Shown: piece by piece, positions 32,701 to 43,875 of the stretch
Layout: each line of letters starts with the position of its first letter
Position numbering within the stretch: the stretch's first letter is position 1
Program-made: the position numbers and the translations under genes
The notes under the pieces: model-generated
The model's database searches: none
Told to the model about the DNA's origin: nothing
What the model saw: only the letters and a program-made list of their open reading frames with translations
Assembly (NCBI GenBank): GCA_002102555.1
Contig: MCFL01000195.1
Location: 1-45,116 of the forward strand
Reading direction: 5' to 3'
DNA: 45,116 nt
Source of the DNA: Catenaria anguillulae PL171
Taxonomy: Eukaryota > Blastocladiomycota > Blastocladiomycetes > Blastocladiales > Catenariaceae

Positions 32701-34243
32701 GCATCCAATAGAGAAGTGCGAAGAGGTCATTCAGCGGCAACGGGAAAGCATCGTTCATCGAGGGTCCGGGCACTGGTTAGGGTGCTGGGGATTGACAGTG
32801 TGACGAACACTGCAGAGTGCAGGTTGAGGGCCGTCAATCGACAACCAAGGAAAGAAGTTGGCGGTTTGACACACGTTGAAGGCATATCGGCGGATTGCGT
32901 GCGAATGAAAGAGAAACAGCGAGGAGAGTAAATCATTGGCAGTCAGTGCGGCATTGACAACGTGGCAAGATGCTGGCATTTGGAACAATCAACCATTGCA
33001 ATTGGCGATAGGAAGAATGTCACAGTAAAGACAGAAGCGGATAGGGTTCCGAGGTGGTGAAGCAATGGATCTGCCGCCGTGAGGCCACTGATTCGTGAGC
33101 ACGGTTTGCCGGTTGTGTGAGAGTGAGCGTGGTTTACAGGTTAACGCGTCGTGTGAGAAGTTACTGCGGTCCGCAAATTGAGGATTTCGAGCTGCTGCGG
33201 ATGGCGGCGGCAATGAAGAAGTTGGCCGGCGCGTAAAGGGTGGGATGCCCTGGTGGGCGATGGAGTGTCCGCGTTGTACGTTGTGGGTGGGTCAAGTTGG
33301 TGGGGAGTAAGTCACATTAGAGGACGACGTTGGTAATCATGGAGGAGTGGAGGATCCATTCAATTGTTGCTGGCGCTGTGCTCAGTAAAGACGCGGCGGG
33401 CAAGGGCATGCAATGAGAGGTGGCGCAATCGGCAGTGTGTGATTGGCGGTCATTCATGGTTTGATTTGAAAGGTTGAGTGGTTTTACATTGTGCATGCAT
33501 TAGAGGTGCTGGAAAAGAAGAGCAGGAAGAGGCCACTGAGGAGCCGAGTGCAGAGTCTGGGAGTGAAGGATGAAGGATGGAACGCATTTAGGAGAAAGAG
33601 AGACGAGTGGAGCAGACGGAAGACGGAAGCGACGTGGAAGAGATCGCCGTGTGGTGAACGTGTTGGATCGACGGGCCGCAAGGAGCGCGTTGGCTTGAGT
33701 GGCTTGAAGCAGATCTGAAACGTACCTGACACACTGCCTCAGAAGAAGCCCTAATTCATTTGGATTTGTTGTCCGAGTAGTCCGACATTCGCAAGGGTAT
33801 TAAAGCCCCAGAGCAATACAGATCGACGTCACAAGCGAGGAGCGACTGTCTCACGAGTTGACCGGCCGACACGACCGATGGTTGGTTGTGTCTCCATGGT
33901 AAGTACAACGATTATATTTATGCACCACGTGTACATAAATATTGGAATTTGTGGGTGAGACAAACGCCTTGTGATCGCAAGTCAAAATCTGGTCAGCCCT
34001 GGTCCGCCGATCTTTCAAGTTACCCCGGGTGCATGAACAAATTTAATCAATCATCACGCACGTACGCTCAATGCTTCACATTATGGCATTCAATGTAACG
34101 CACTACAAAATACAACTTTGAGCATTCCCCCCCCACCCCCCCCCCCAACCCGCATCAGCAGTTATAACTCAACTCTGAAATCCGACCTTGTGAGCGTTCG
34201 CCGCCTCAACCTAGCCAATTTGCCAAACCCTCAGGCCACCACC
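29742..34243. other. 4.5-kb region without a recognisable gene
   Basis: This stretch separates the URA2 promoter from RPC11. GC content is lower and the plus strand is purine-rich. Open frames reach 190 codons (30046-30615) but lack an ATG near their start and any family signature. It contains the diverged tandem duplication at 32.3-33.3 kb and, just before RPC11, a C8-A-C11 tract at 34127-34146. It could hold a noncoding RNA or decayed mobile DNA; I see no proof of either. Confidence 0.5.
32286..33275 (+). repeat. Diverged tandem duplication, period about 496 bp
   Basis: Copy 1 starts at 32286 and copy 2 at 32782, both opening GTGCTGGGGATTGA. Matched landmarks follow in order: ACACTGCAGA, then AGGTTGAG, then GGCATTGAC, then GGAACAAT, then the (T)CCGAGG(C/T)GGTGAA segment, then GTTTGCC(A/G)GTTG. 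Similarity is patchy, with the best 60 bp clearly above 75 percent. Sequence before 32286 (GGTGAAGCATCCAA at about 32187, matched at about 32695) also pairs, so the duplicated block begins somewhat earlier. Confidence 0.7.
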
Positions 34244-34758
34244 ATGATTTTCTGTCCTCAGTGCGGAAACCTGCTGATTCTTTCGCTCGGGCCCGAGGGC
34301 AATCAGCGCTTCTCTTGCCGAACCTGCCCTTATGTCTTCAACATTGCTCAAGAGGTCCGTACCGCGTTGCTCTGCGCTGACCACCATCCAGACCAACAAG
34401 GACGGCAACGGTTAACGGACGTTTACTCACACATGGTAAAACTTTGTCAACACCTCCAGTTCAAGCACCGCACCAACCTGGAACGCAAAGAGGTTGATGA
34501 CGTGCTTGGTGGCGAAAAGGCGTGGGAAAATGTCGCCGCAACGGAGGGTCTGTCTACGTTACTTTCTCGACATTTTCGTCCACCATGCTGATTGCTCTTG
34601 CTGACTCTCTTTGTTCCTATGTCCCAGCTCAATGCCCCAAATGCGAACACCCGCGTGCATACTTCCGCGAATTGCAGATTCGGTCGGCCGACGAACCCAT
34701 GACCGTCTTCTACAAGTGTGCCAACATGGATTGCCAATACCAATGGAAAGACCGGTAG
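34244..34758 (+). CDS. RPC11: RNA polymerase III subunit RPC11/POLR3K (3 exons, 109 aa)
   Basis: This small subunit carries the TFIIS-like RNA-cleavage activity of RNA polymerase III and is needed for termination and reinitiation. Exons are 34244-34354, 34460-34547 and 34628-34758; donors are GTCCGT and GTCTGT, and phases agree. The N-terminal zinc ribbon uses Cys4, Cys7, Cys25 and Cys28 (MIFCPQCGN; SCRTCPYVFNI). The linker is EVDDVLGGEKAWENV. The C-terminal ribbon is AQCPKCEHPRAYF, then the catalytic hairpin RSADEPMTVFYKC with the Asp-Glu pair, then DCQYQWKDR. Length matches the family (108-110 aa) and alignment to the human subunit is gap-free through the exon 1-2 junction. The frame stays open upstream of 34244, but the ATG there fits the family start. 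Confidence 0.97.
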
Positions 34759-35229
34759 TGGTCGCCCTCTTCTGCGAATACTTATGCCGTCTCTCGTGCC
34801 CATCCTCCAATTTAGCTTCTTAGCAAGTATTCTAGTCCAGATACAATCATCCCTACCATACCTCTTCCCTGCGTTGGAGCAAGCCTGAGCGCCGCTTTTC
34901 GCCCAGGGGTGTGCATCTTTGACTCGCCCCACCATCCAAATCGGCAGACATCGAGCTCTCTCTGTCAGGGCAGCTCGAAGTCTGCATGTTGCCAGGGCAC
35001 ACTCGACCTTCAAACAGTTGAACTGAGCCAAGTACAGCGGTCTTTGCCATACAAAGTACACACCCAGGTCGACTGTAGTGTTTACAAACCACCGCAAATT
35101 GCCTTACCTCAGACCACAACTAACGAATCCAAGGTAAGTAGGGACACGACACGGCACAAAAACGACCAAGAATGCAAATAAAGACTCAATGAAAACACAT
35201 CCAGCAATCCAACCTCACATGCAACTTTG
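34759..35229. other. Convergent 3' region between RPC11 and the zinc-finger gene
   Basis: Both neighbouring genes end here. A strong donor-like AAGGTAAGTAGG at 35132-35143 on the plus strand, with an acceptor-like CATCCAG at about 35203, might be an intron in the RPC11 3' leader. No coding exon is supported. Confidence 0.4.
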
Positions 35230-35971
35230 CTACTCTTGATCCGGGAACAAACTCTGCCAATACGGTTCCCACTGCGTATCGTAACACCTGGGATCCACAC
35301 CGGGCGCCTGCCCATCCGATACGCGCCGCCGCTTACTTGCGGGCTCTTGCGTACCCTCCTGTCGTTGCTGCTGCTGCTGCTGCGCTTGCATCTGCTGCTC
35401 GTGATGCTGCTGGACAACCTGCAACTGCGACACGCCGCCCGGGGCGCCCGCGCCGGCGCCCGCCTGCGGGTCGTCCATCATGCCGAGTGCCGGACTCTCC
35501 GCAGGACTGGGTGCAAATCCACCGTCGGGCGACATGAGCGCAGGCATGCCCGGGCCCGTGAGCGGCGACCCGGCAACCACGGGCGAGAACATGGATTCGG
35601 GCGGGAGGTCGTGGTCGGGCAGTGCGGGCGAGATAAAGTGTGGTGCTGCGTAGCTGTTCCACGCGGGCGTACGCGCAGTGGGAAATGCGTGTCGGTCGGG
35701 CATGGCGGGCGACCACGCAGATGGGTGGATGCGGCGGATTGGGAGAGGCATGGGCATGGTTGCGGGAAGGAAGGTCACGGTGGGTGGGAGCATGGGTTGG
35801 GGTTGCATGGCGATGGGTTGCTGCTGTTGCAAGGTTGATGCTGCAAATGCTTGGGCAGCGGAAAGAAGAGCAGAGGTGGATGTCGGCGAGGTGACAGCAA
35901 GGGGGGTTCCATAGGTTCGGGCGGGGTCGATAGTGAGACAAGGCCGGCAAGGGCAAGAGCGTTCGGGTCGG

Positions 35972-36062
<91 letters not shown>

Positions 36063-38171
36063 TTGCTGCTGCTGCTCCTGCGGTTGCCCAAGATCCGACA
36101 AGGAAATCAAGGCTGCTGGATCCGGGTTCGCATTGGCAGACGATGCAGCAGCGACCTGCAACTGTTGCTGCTGCTCAACGTGCTGCTGCAAACCACTTGC
36201 CACGGCCTCAACCGTCGCCGTATCAAACGAGTTTGCATCGGCCATGGCTGGTGACGCCGCCGGTGAATTGGTCTTGGACGACGACATGTCCATGAGCACG
36301 CGGCCCGAGAGTTGACGTCCGCGACGCGGAAGCTTGGCAATTTCGGCCTCGGACGGAATGGGCGGAATACTGGGCAGGTTGGTGTGCTTGTACTGCCGGC
36401 GAGCACAAAAGTGCGTTCGGTAGTGTTGCCAGCGGTTGTCGTTGCGAGTGAAGCGAGCGTCACAGCCTGGGAACGGGCACGAAAAGGGCTTTTCACGGCC
36501 GTGGATAGAACGTTCGTGGCGGTGAAGGTGGCCACTAATTGTTTGCGAGATAAACGGTGAGTGCAACGAACAGGAAAGGGAATCAAGATGCGACGCGACG
36601 TACGATGAGGTAAACACTTTCCCACATCCCTCAACTTGGCACGGAAACTGCCTCTTCTTTCCACCACTGCCTCCGCTACTACTTGCAGCCCGGGATCGCT
36701 TACCACCAACCTTGGGAGTCGAAGATTTGCTTGCCGGCGACGCCGCGGCCGAATCCATGGCAGGCGACGGTACTGCTGCCTCGGACTGCGACTGCGACTG
36801 AGCCTGCAACTGTGATTGCGACTGCGATTGCGAACCAGTGGTCACCGACGCGGCCGGATGATCCAAACCGACTTGGCGCTGCTGCGGCTGTGCCTGGGTC
36901 GCGGACGCGGACGCGGTCAAATCTTGCGGCGGAGGCGACGGGGCACGCAATGCAAGCTTGAGCGGTGATGGCGACAAACCCGACTCGGCCGTCATGGACT
37001 TGCCGCGCTCGTCGGGCGTACTTGCACGCGCTTGTTCCGTTGTACTTGATGGAACGGCAGGCGGTTGAGGAAGCAGGAATGTGTCGGCCATGTTGCCCGA
37101 TGCATCTTGAGACGCGTTGTTATTGTTGGTACTTGCAGGTGCATAAGCGGCCGAGGGCATCCATGCGGCAAACTCGGACGGACCAGCATCCATATCAGGC
37201 TCGTACGGCGACGGCATGATTGGTCCGACGGGTGGTGCCAGCTGTTGCTGCTGTACTTGCTGCCGATCTTGACTTGCGTCGGCAACACCTGCCGATTGGG
37301 CTGCCAAGGATCCTTGCGGCGTGAAACCGTACTGAACCATGGCTTGCGCGTGCTGAAGCTGCTGTTGTGCGTACACAGGCCGAGGTCGTTGCATTTGCTG
37401 CGGCTGAGAGGCAATCGGGAATCCAGAAGCGTCGGTGAGTACGGGCGACGCCATTTCTGGCATGGGCGGCGTGTTGGGCGTCGGAAGCGTGCGTGCGGCG
37501 GCCGCCGCGGCAGGATGAGCGAGAAAGTAGGCGGCTGTGGCGGCGGGCCCGCCGTTGCTTGTTGTGCGCATTGGCGCATTGTACGGATAGTATGCTGCTG
37601 GTGTTGTTGTCGGATAGCCATTGGACGCTTGCTGCTGCATTGAGCTTGGGGCAGGAGCGGGAACAGTGTACATGCGATAGTGTGTTGCGCCTGCGGCTGG
37701 ACGCATGGACCACGTGCGCTTTTGCGCTGGGTTGGGGACAGTCGTTGGACCCGAGCCAGCTGTTGTCGGAACGGGTGGCCGGCCATATGCCTGATACCCT
37801 TGACCATTGGCATAGGTCGTGGCAATCGCGTACTGCTGCTGATGTTGCTGTTGTTGCTGATTGGGTACTGACTGGGCGTAGTAGGCAGCAGGAATGGGTT
37901 GAGACTGCGCGAGCTGCTGTTGCTGTTGCACTGCGGCTGCATAATACGCGGCGGCGGCGGCGCTCGTGGTAGCTGGACCAGCATTCGGCAATGTTGCAGT
38001 TGGCAGGAATGGGCTGGACGCGCGGCTTCCACCACCACTGCCGGCTGCGGACACGTTTGCATTAGCCTGAGCTTGTGCTTGCGCTTGCGCTTGGGCAGCA
38101 GCCGCGGCAGCCGCGGCGGCGGCTTCGTTGAGAAGATTGACTTGGGAGCCACCAGAATTGCGGGCCCACAT
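35230..38171 (-). CDS. C2H2 zinc-finger transcription factor with long polyGln (2 exons, about 957 aa), one frame break
   Basis: Start is the ATG at 38171 (MWARNSGGSQVNLL). Exon 1 ends at 36604, the intron is 36603-36535 (GTACGT donor, ATTAG acceptor), and exon 2 runs to 35230. The splice falls inside the first finger and completes it: Cys511, Cys516, His529, His534 (FPCQVEGCGKVF...SGHLHRHERSIH). The second finger is Cys542, Cys547, His560, His564 (CPFPGCDARFTRNDNRWQHY). The N-terminus has Ala10, (QA) repeats and Tyr/Gln-rich stretches. After the fingers come a Gln run of about 35 and a basic KRRRVSDG near the end. The frame must change by one base near 35901-35906, a run of six C on the coding strand; seven C would keep it open to EPYWQSLFPDQE and give exactly 958 codons. 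A GTCTCA...CAACAG intron is a weaker alternative. It is probably a DNA-binding regulator; the target is unknown. Confidence 0.85.
35972..36076 (-). repeat. CAACAG/CAGCAG microsatellite coding polyglutamine
   Basis: The sense (minus) strand alternates CAA and CAG codons for about 35 glutamines inside the zinc-finger protein. Mixed codons slow slippage compared with a pure CAG run, but length variation is likely. Confidence 0.9.
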
Positions 38172-39872
38172 GGTTGACGGTTGACCAGAGAAATGAGATG
38201 GTATGGGTCGAGCGATGATGATGGATTTGGCCGTGCGGCGGTGACGAGACAATGGAGGGATATCGAAGCCTTTGACAGGAAGGGGCAAGGGCGTCTTAAG
38301 GGAAAGTGGGTAGCTTTGGTGGGGGCGCAGCTGCTACACATGGCAAACGTTACGCGAATCGCACACAGAATCGATCGCGGGTCAGTCAGCGCGAGACGCA
38401 TTGTTTCTCGATAACAGGCAGTTGGATTGGAGCGGTAGTGGAGGCTGGCAAAACCTCTGTAGGGGAATGAAGGACGCGGATCCTGCGCGCAAAGGGCAGG
38501 GGCAGAACGGACGGCAAGTGAAGCGAGTAGCTTGGGCCAGACTCGTCAATGACACCTTTTTCCTTGCTTGGATTCCATGCCTTGTACCACCAGTTCAGCG
38601 AGGCAACCCACGGCATGATGCACATGGTGGGATGGGCTGGATCGCAGAGTGGTGAGAACGATCCCCGAGTCCAGCTCCCATCGCCCAGCAGAGGCATACG
38701 TCACGACTTGCGTGTGTGGAATGGAGACTTGTTCCAGAAGGATTTGGTGGGGATGGCGGCAAAGAATTGCTGCGGCGGGCGTCATGGGAATAGGAAGGGA
38801 TTGTGCGATCGAAGCAGCCGATCACGATAGATGCGGCGGAGACAGGAAGAACGGCGTGCAAGAGGCGAGACGAGGTAACGGACCTAAGGGGTCGACTCTT
38901 TTGTAATGCGAGAGGTGAGAGACAATCTGTGGGTACTGGATGGAAGGAACGGACGGTCAGCCAGTGAATTGGAAATGTAGAGAGGGCGAGTGCAACACTT
39001 TGGTCAAGACTGTTGAGTAAGGGGTAGGGGGATAGGTGGACTGGGACTGTACTGACGTTGATTGTGGAAGGGAGCAGGGAAACAGAGCCAGCAATCGGAG
39101 GGAAGGGGACAGGTACTCTCGACATATAAATGCCCATGTTCCTGCGTCCGCGCAGGAGGTGGTACCGCAAAAGTGCAAAGGCTATCCAAAATACACGCAC
39201 AAGTTAATGGTAATGAATCTGGCGCGGGTCAATTTTTCAATGCAGTATTGACCTCGTGCTGGCAGGGTCATACCCTGATATTTATTATTTTGAGAGTAGG
39301 TATTTACTGTGCCACAAGAATGGTGCGAGAACTCTGATTTCAGTTGGTTGGCGGGTGTGGTGGTTGGTCAGGGATTAAAGTTTTGACAGGGCATGACACG
39401 GCGTGAGTCACGTTGAACCCTGCGATCGGCCTTCTAGAATGAGTGCCCTCGATTGGGTTCGTTCTGAACAACGCGCCATCGTTTGTGTGCAGACTCTGGA
39501 CACAGATCGAGCCACATATGATGGAAGGCTGTTGAATGAACCTCCAGGCGAGGCTGCTCCGTGGTATGTATTTGTATCTTACCACGAACCATGGTCATCT
39601 TGAGGTCTGCAAGCCTGGACCCCAACAGTCAAACTGGCATCGAAAAGCACAATCGGACTTAACCAGTGCAAACGGTGCGAACAAGGAGGTGCAAACATTT
39701 TGGAACCTAGTATGTACCCGTCGTGCGCGTTTCTGATTCCGTGGAACGTGATGATGTGGATGCGCCAGAGAAAAGAAATGGCCAAATGCCATAGGTAGAT
39801 GACACGATTTGCATCGTGCAATCAGCTCGGACCAATGAACCTGTAAACTCCTGTCGCTTTCGTCTTCCCATC
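38172..39872. promoter_or_regulatory. 1.7-kb divergent upstream region
   Basis: It separates the starts of the zinc-finger gene (minus) and the ThrE/Prm10-like gene (plus). The part next to the zinc-finger gene is C/T-rich on that gene's sense strand. A TATAAAT lies at 39125 on the plus strand, about 750 bp before the ThrE-like ATG. No gene is supported inside. Confidence 0.45.
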
Positions 39873-42800
39873 ATGACGTTCCTCAAGCTCCACCTCAGCC
39901 ACAATGCGGCCAATACCAAGGTCAGCCCATCGCCTGCACCGTCGAATCCTCACTCAAATGTACCGCCGCCCTCACCTTTGATGACGGCCGCCCCACCAAC
40001 CTCACCGGTTGCCGATGCCAATGGGAAATCCCATATCGAGCTGCAAGGGGAAACAGGCTGGAAGAAATCTGTCAGTGTTCCTTCCAAGTTATTCACAAGC
40101 GCATTCGCAGCCTCAAACCGGCAACACGCGAAAGACGATCACGATACCCCAATACCCAGTAATTTTGATCGCGGAGGTCCTGCTGGAAGCGTTCCCACAT
40201 CACCAAACACTCACAGACACCATCCATACAATCACTATCGGAGCCCGGCCATGCTCTCGTCGCCTTTATCAAGAGACATGCTTGGTCGTCGGTCCGTTTC
40301 ACCTGTCCGCCGCCATTCAACGACAAACTACGCCGAATCCTCGACAGCATCCCATTCGAGCCACACATCGCCAGATCGCCGGTCAGATTCGCAACACCAC
40401 GGTGTGCGAGAACATTTCGTTGGTGATGAAATACTGCTCCAAGCACCAGTACCTGTGTATGCAGCCCCACAATCACCTGGGTCGTCATCGCCTCCAAGAG
40501 CAGGACATCATTCTCGGAACACATCGACTGACATTAGGAATCGGTCAGTTTTAAAGCTGCCAACGAGTCCTCCTCCACCACCTCCCCTGCCACCATTGTT
40601 GCCATCGGTCGCCAAGGCCGCTGGCTCCCGCGCTCAGACGCCTCACTCACCACATCCCCTGTCCCGCTCACCCGTTCTGGGCCCTGAGTCTCCGGCCTCT
40701 TTTCGGCGCAAGAGCGAGATTGCCTTGCGAAAGATCAGTGAGATGGCCTCTGTACACGGCAGCACTCGCAGCTTGAACAGCGATATGAACCAGCATCACC
40801 ACCGTCATCATCATCACCACCAGCATCACCATTTTCGCAACGAGTTTGCCACACCGCCGCCACCAGCGCCGTCGTCTCTCTCGAGTCCACATTCCCATCC
40901 GAATTCCGCTAAACCTTCGCACTCCCCTCATCATTCCGTAAATGTTACTGCCCCGCCTTCCACGATTGAATGGACTGCATCACCGGCACCTTACGCATCA
41001 GCGTCGCCACCGCCGCCTCCAACACCAAGTGTTCCGCCACAAGGCTCACCCACACCTCCATTGGACGAGGTAGTGGTCGGAAATAACGGAAAAAGAAAGG
41101 ACATTGACGCGAGCATATTTCGTGGGTCAGAAACTGGGTCCTTCTATTCGACATCAACCAAGACTCGGGTGGAAACAGCGACCGACTTGTTTTTGATCAA
41201 GCGCTACTTTGTTGTACGCTTGGCTGAGGCCCTTTCCGTGTTTGGTGCACCCGCCTACAGGATAGAGTACAGTTATCCATCCGTTTTCAAGGCTCATTGC
41301 TCGGAACTGTTCTTGTCTCACACGCACGTCCATGTGGCGTACTACTACAGACACGTCCTGTTGACCGTCGCTGAAGCCATCAATATGAATGCGACCTTTG
41401 CGACACTTCCTAACATGATTCTCCTCACCATCGAAGCCCCGCCACCTCCACCGTGTCCAGCCTGCACCTCTCATGGCCATCACGTTGCAGGCCCAACTTC
41501 CGAAACGCTCACACTGCCAACGCGTCAAGGTTACGACATGGGACGTCTCTACGTCACAATTCAGCTCACTTTGCTTCTTGCAGCCCGCCAAGTATCGCTC
41601 GAGGAGGCCATTGACCGGCTGGACGAGCTGATTGCTGAGCCCATTGCGACTGCACCCGACTACGAGCATGGGCGGCACAAGTGGTGGTGGTGCCGCGACT
41701 ACCCACAATCGCTCCTGACCATCACTTCCTGCGCAGCTATTGCCCCGCTGGCATTTTCGGGATCGTGGACAGACATGCTTTGCGCATTCATTCTCGCTAC
41801 ACTCGTTCAACTTGTATGCCGCATTGGGCGATACGTCAAAGCCGTCGGCTTGATATCCGACCCACTCGCTGCGGTTGTTTGTGGCTTTTTCGGATCAGGT
41901 ATGGTGGTTTGGGTCCCACGAATAGGTCAAGCGCTCAATGTTCCAGGGGGACTGGCCGTATGCTATCGTACCATTACTCTCTCTGGCGTATTGGACCAAT
42001 TGCCCGGGCTCATTCTGTGCTTATCTATGGTCGACATGGGCTCGGGGCATCTCATTTCAGGCACCACGCGGCTCATGCATGGAATACTGAAAGCCTTGGT
42101 CCTTGCCCTTGGGCTCATCATCGGGACCAATGCCTACCTTGCGGTATTTGCCAACACTCCTTACGCCACCGAGTTTACCACTTCATGTGCGTCTGTACTG
42201 CCTGTCAGTAAGCGCGGCCATTGGATTCTCGTCGCCAACGGACTTTTATTTCTCATGGTGGCGGCCAACTCGGCCAGTATGCGCGCCGCACCCCGGCAGT
42301 TCCCCATCATGATGTTGACGGGTGCCATGGCGTTTTGGATTGGAGATGCATTTGATTCCATGGGAATGGGTTACGATGCATCGAGTTTGCTCACGGCGTT
42401 TGTGATTGGGATCGTGAGCAATGGATACAGTCGGTTGACGGGATGCCCAGCAATTGCTCCGCTACTCTCTGGAGGTACGTACGGTCAAAGCTCATTGTCT
42501 CACGCACACGTGCTTTCCACATCTCACGGCACCACTGCGAATCTTTCAACCTCTCAGTCTTGCTCCTCGTTCCTGGGTCCATTGGCGTCCGACGCACCAT
42601 GGCCGCTCTCGATCCAACCAACTTTGGTGCCGGCTCGGGTTTTGCTATTGACTTTATTGTGATTGCGGCATGGCTCAGCATTGGCATTCTCGGGTCGCGC
42701 GTACTACCGCCCATCGAAAACCATCTCAAGCCCAAAGTCGTCAAAATGCTCTGGGACATCAAGCGCGCCAACGGAATCGACAGTCGAAGTGTGTACGCGT

Positions 42801-43553
42801 CCACCATCGGGTCGCAAAAAAGCGAATCAGGAGCACGCCGCCGTCGGCCGTCCAACTCGTCGTCGTCCGTGTACTCGTCCACGTCATCATTGGGCCCACA
42901 AACCGACCGAACAGACGCCCAATGCGACGCCCGTGCCGCTCATTTTGCACATTCCGCCGACGCGGCCACAAACTTCGTATGCCCAAACGTTCCGACCGCC
43001 GTCGTCAACGCTCAACACACCCAAACGGCCGCCAACACGAGCGACCAGCGGAACAAAGACCCGCCGCTTCGACCCTGTCCCCACAGACACCTCCCACTCG
43101 CCGCCTCCACGACCTACGTCCTCATCTGAGGCGACCCCACGGGCATCAAGATTCTCGTCCAGTGGCAGACGCGCAGACACGCAAAAGACAGTGGCAACCA
43201 GAGTCGTCGGTTCCCGTACCCACGAGTCAGAACAGCCGCTGCCGCTGTACGCAAGCAACCCGTCGTGCTCTGGCTCTTCGGAACCGTTGCACACGACGAC
43301 GAGCGAGCACCACAACGAGACGGAGGCGCGACCAAGCCGTGGCAGGCTTGGGACCATCATGAGCATTGACCAGGCGTTCCGGTCCATGTTTGCGCGTGGT
43401 GGGCGAGGGTCGAGGACAACGACAAACGAGTCGCGGGTGGTTGCTCATCAGGAAGTAGCGGACGAAGAGCATGGCGTGGAGCCACAGGTCACGATAGAAA
43501 TGTCGGTTCCGATGACCTTGAATGAGACGGTGCAGGACGGCCCACATCTTTGA
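39873..43553 (+). CDS. ThrE/Prm10-like multi-pass membrane protein (3-4 exons, about 1,170 aa)
   Basis: The ThrE family comprises amino-acid exporters in bacteria and pheromone-regulated Prm10-type proteins in fungi. Start is MTFLKLHLSH at 39873. Exons are 39873-41266, 41351-42474 and from 42559; both sure introns are 84 nt (donors GTACAG, GTACGT). Residues 1-440 are disordered, with Pro runs and a His-rich block. The N-terminal ThrE domain reads LIKRYFVVRLAEALSVFGAP then AYRIE joined to HVLLTVAEAINMNATFATLP. About nine or ten membrane helices follow (LGLIIGTNAYLAVFA; GLLFLMVAANSASM; PLLSGVLLLVPGSIGV, joined by splicing; GFAIDFIVIAAWLSIGI). Between 42790 and 42915 the frame changes: one frame stops at 43129, the other, with host-like codons (LGTIMSIDQAFRSMFARGGR), runs to 43553. 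A short intron ending ACCGAACAG at 42914 or an indel explains it. Probably in the plasma or vacuolar membrane; substrate unknown. Confidence 0.86.
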
Positions 43554-43875
43554 CATGTTTGATTTCGTTGGATTCCTTTGGAGTGTTTTAATCGTGCATG
43601 ACGTCGACCATTTCGCACATAAGATAGGAATACATGTGGGATAAAGACTGTACATTGAAAGAAATGAACGCAAAAACGGTGCACAAATACAAACGTGCCA
43701 TGCATGGGATCAGAAAAAAAAAAAACAGTGGTGGGGGGTGTCATGAACAAGGAAAAAGAGGATGTGGATCGTTGGGAGACACACACGGGACAAAACACAT
43801 GAAGGGGGAAAAAAAGAAGTCAGTAAGGGCACAATCAAGAAAGGTGTCGACATCGGCTTGGAGTTATGAACTGAA
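43554..43875. other. Convergent 3' gap
   Basis: Both neighbours end here. An A12 run at 43714-43725 and A-rich stretches near 43810 may belong to 3' ends. No gene is seen. Confidence 0.5.

Noticed and set aside
34853-35181. Small genes on either strand after RPC11
   Set aside because: No codon bias or motif. The GTAAGT at 35134 may only mark an intron in the 3' leader.
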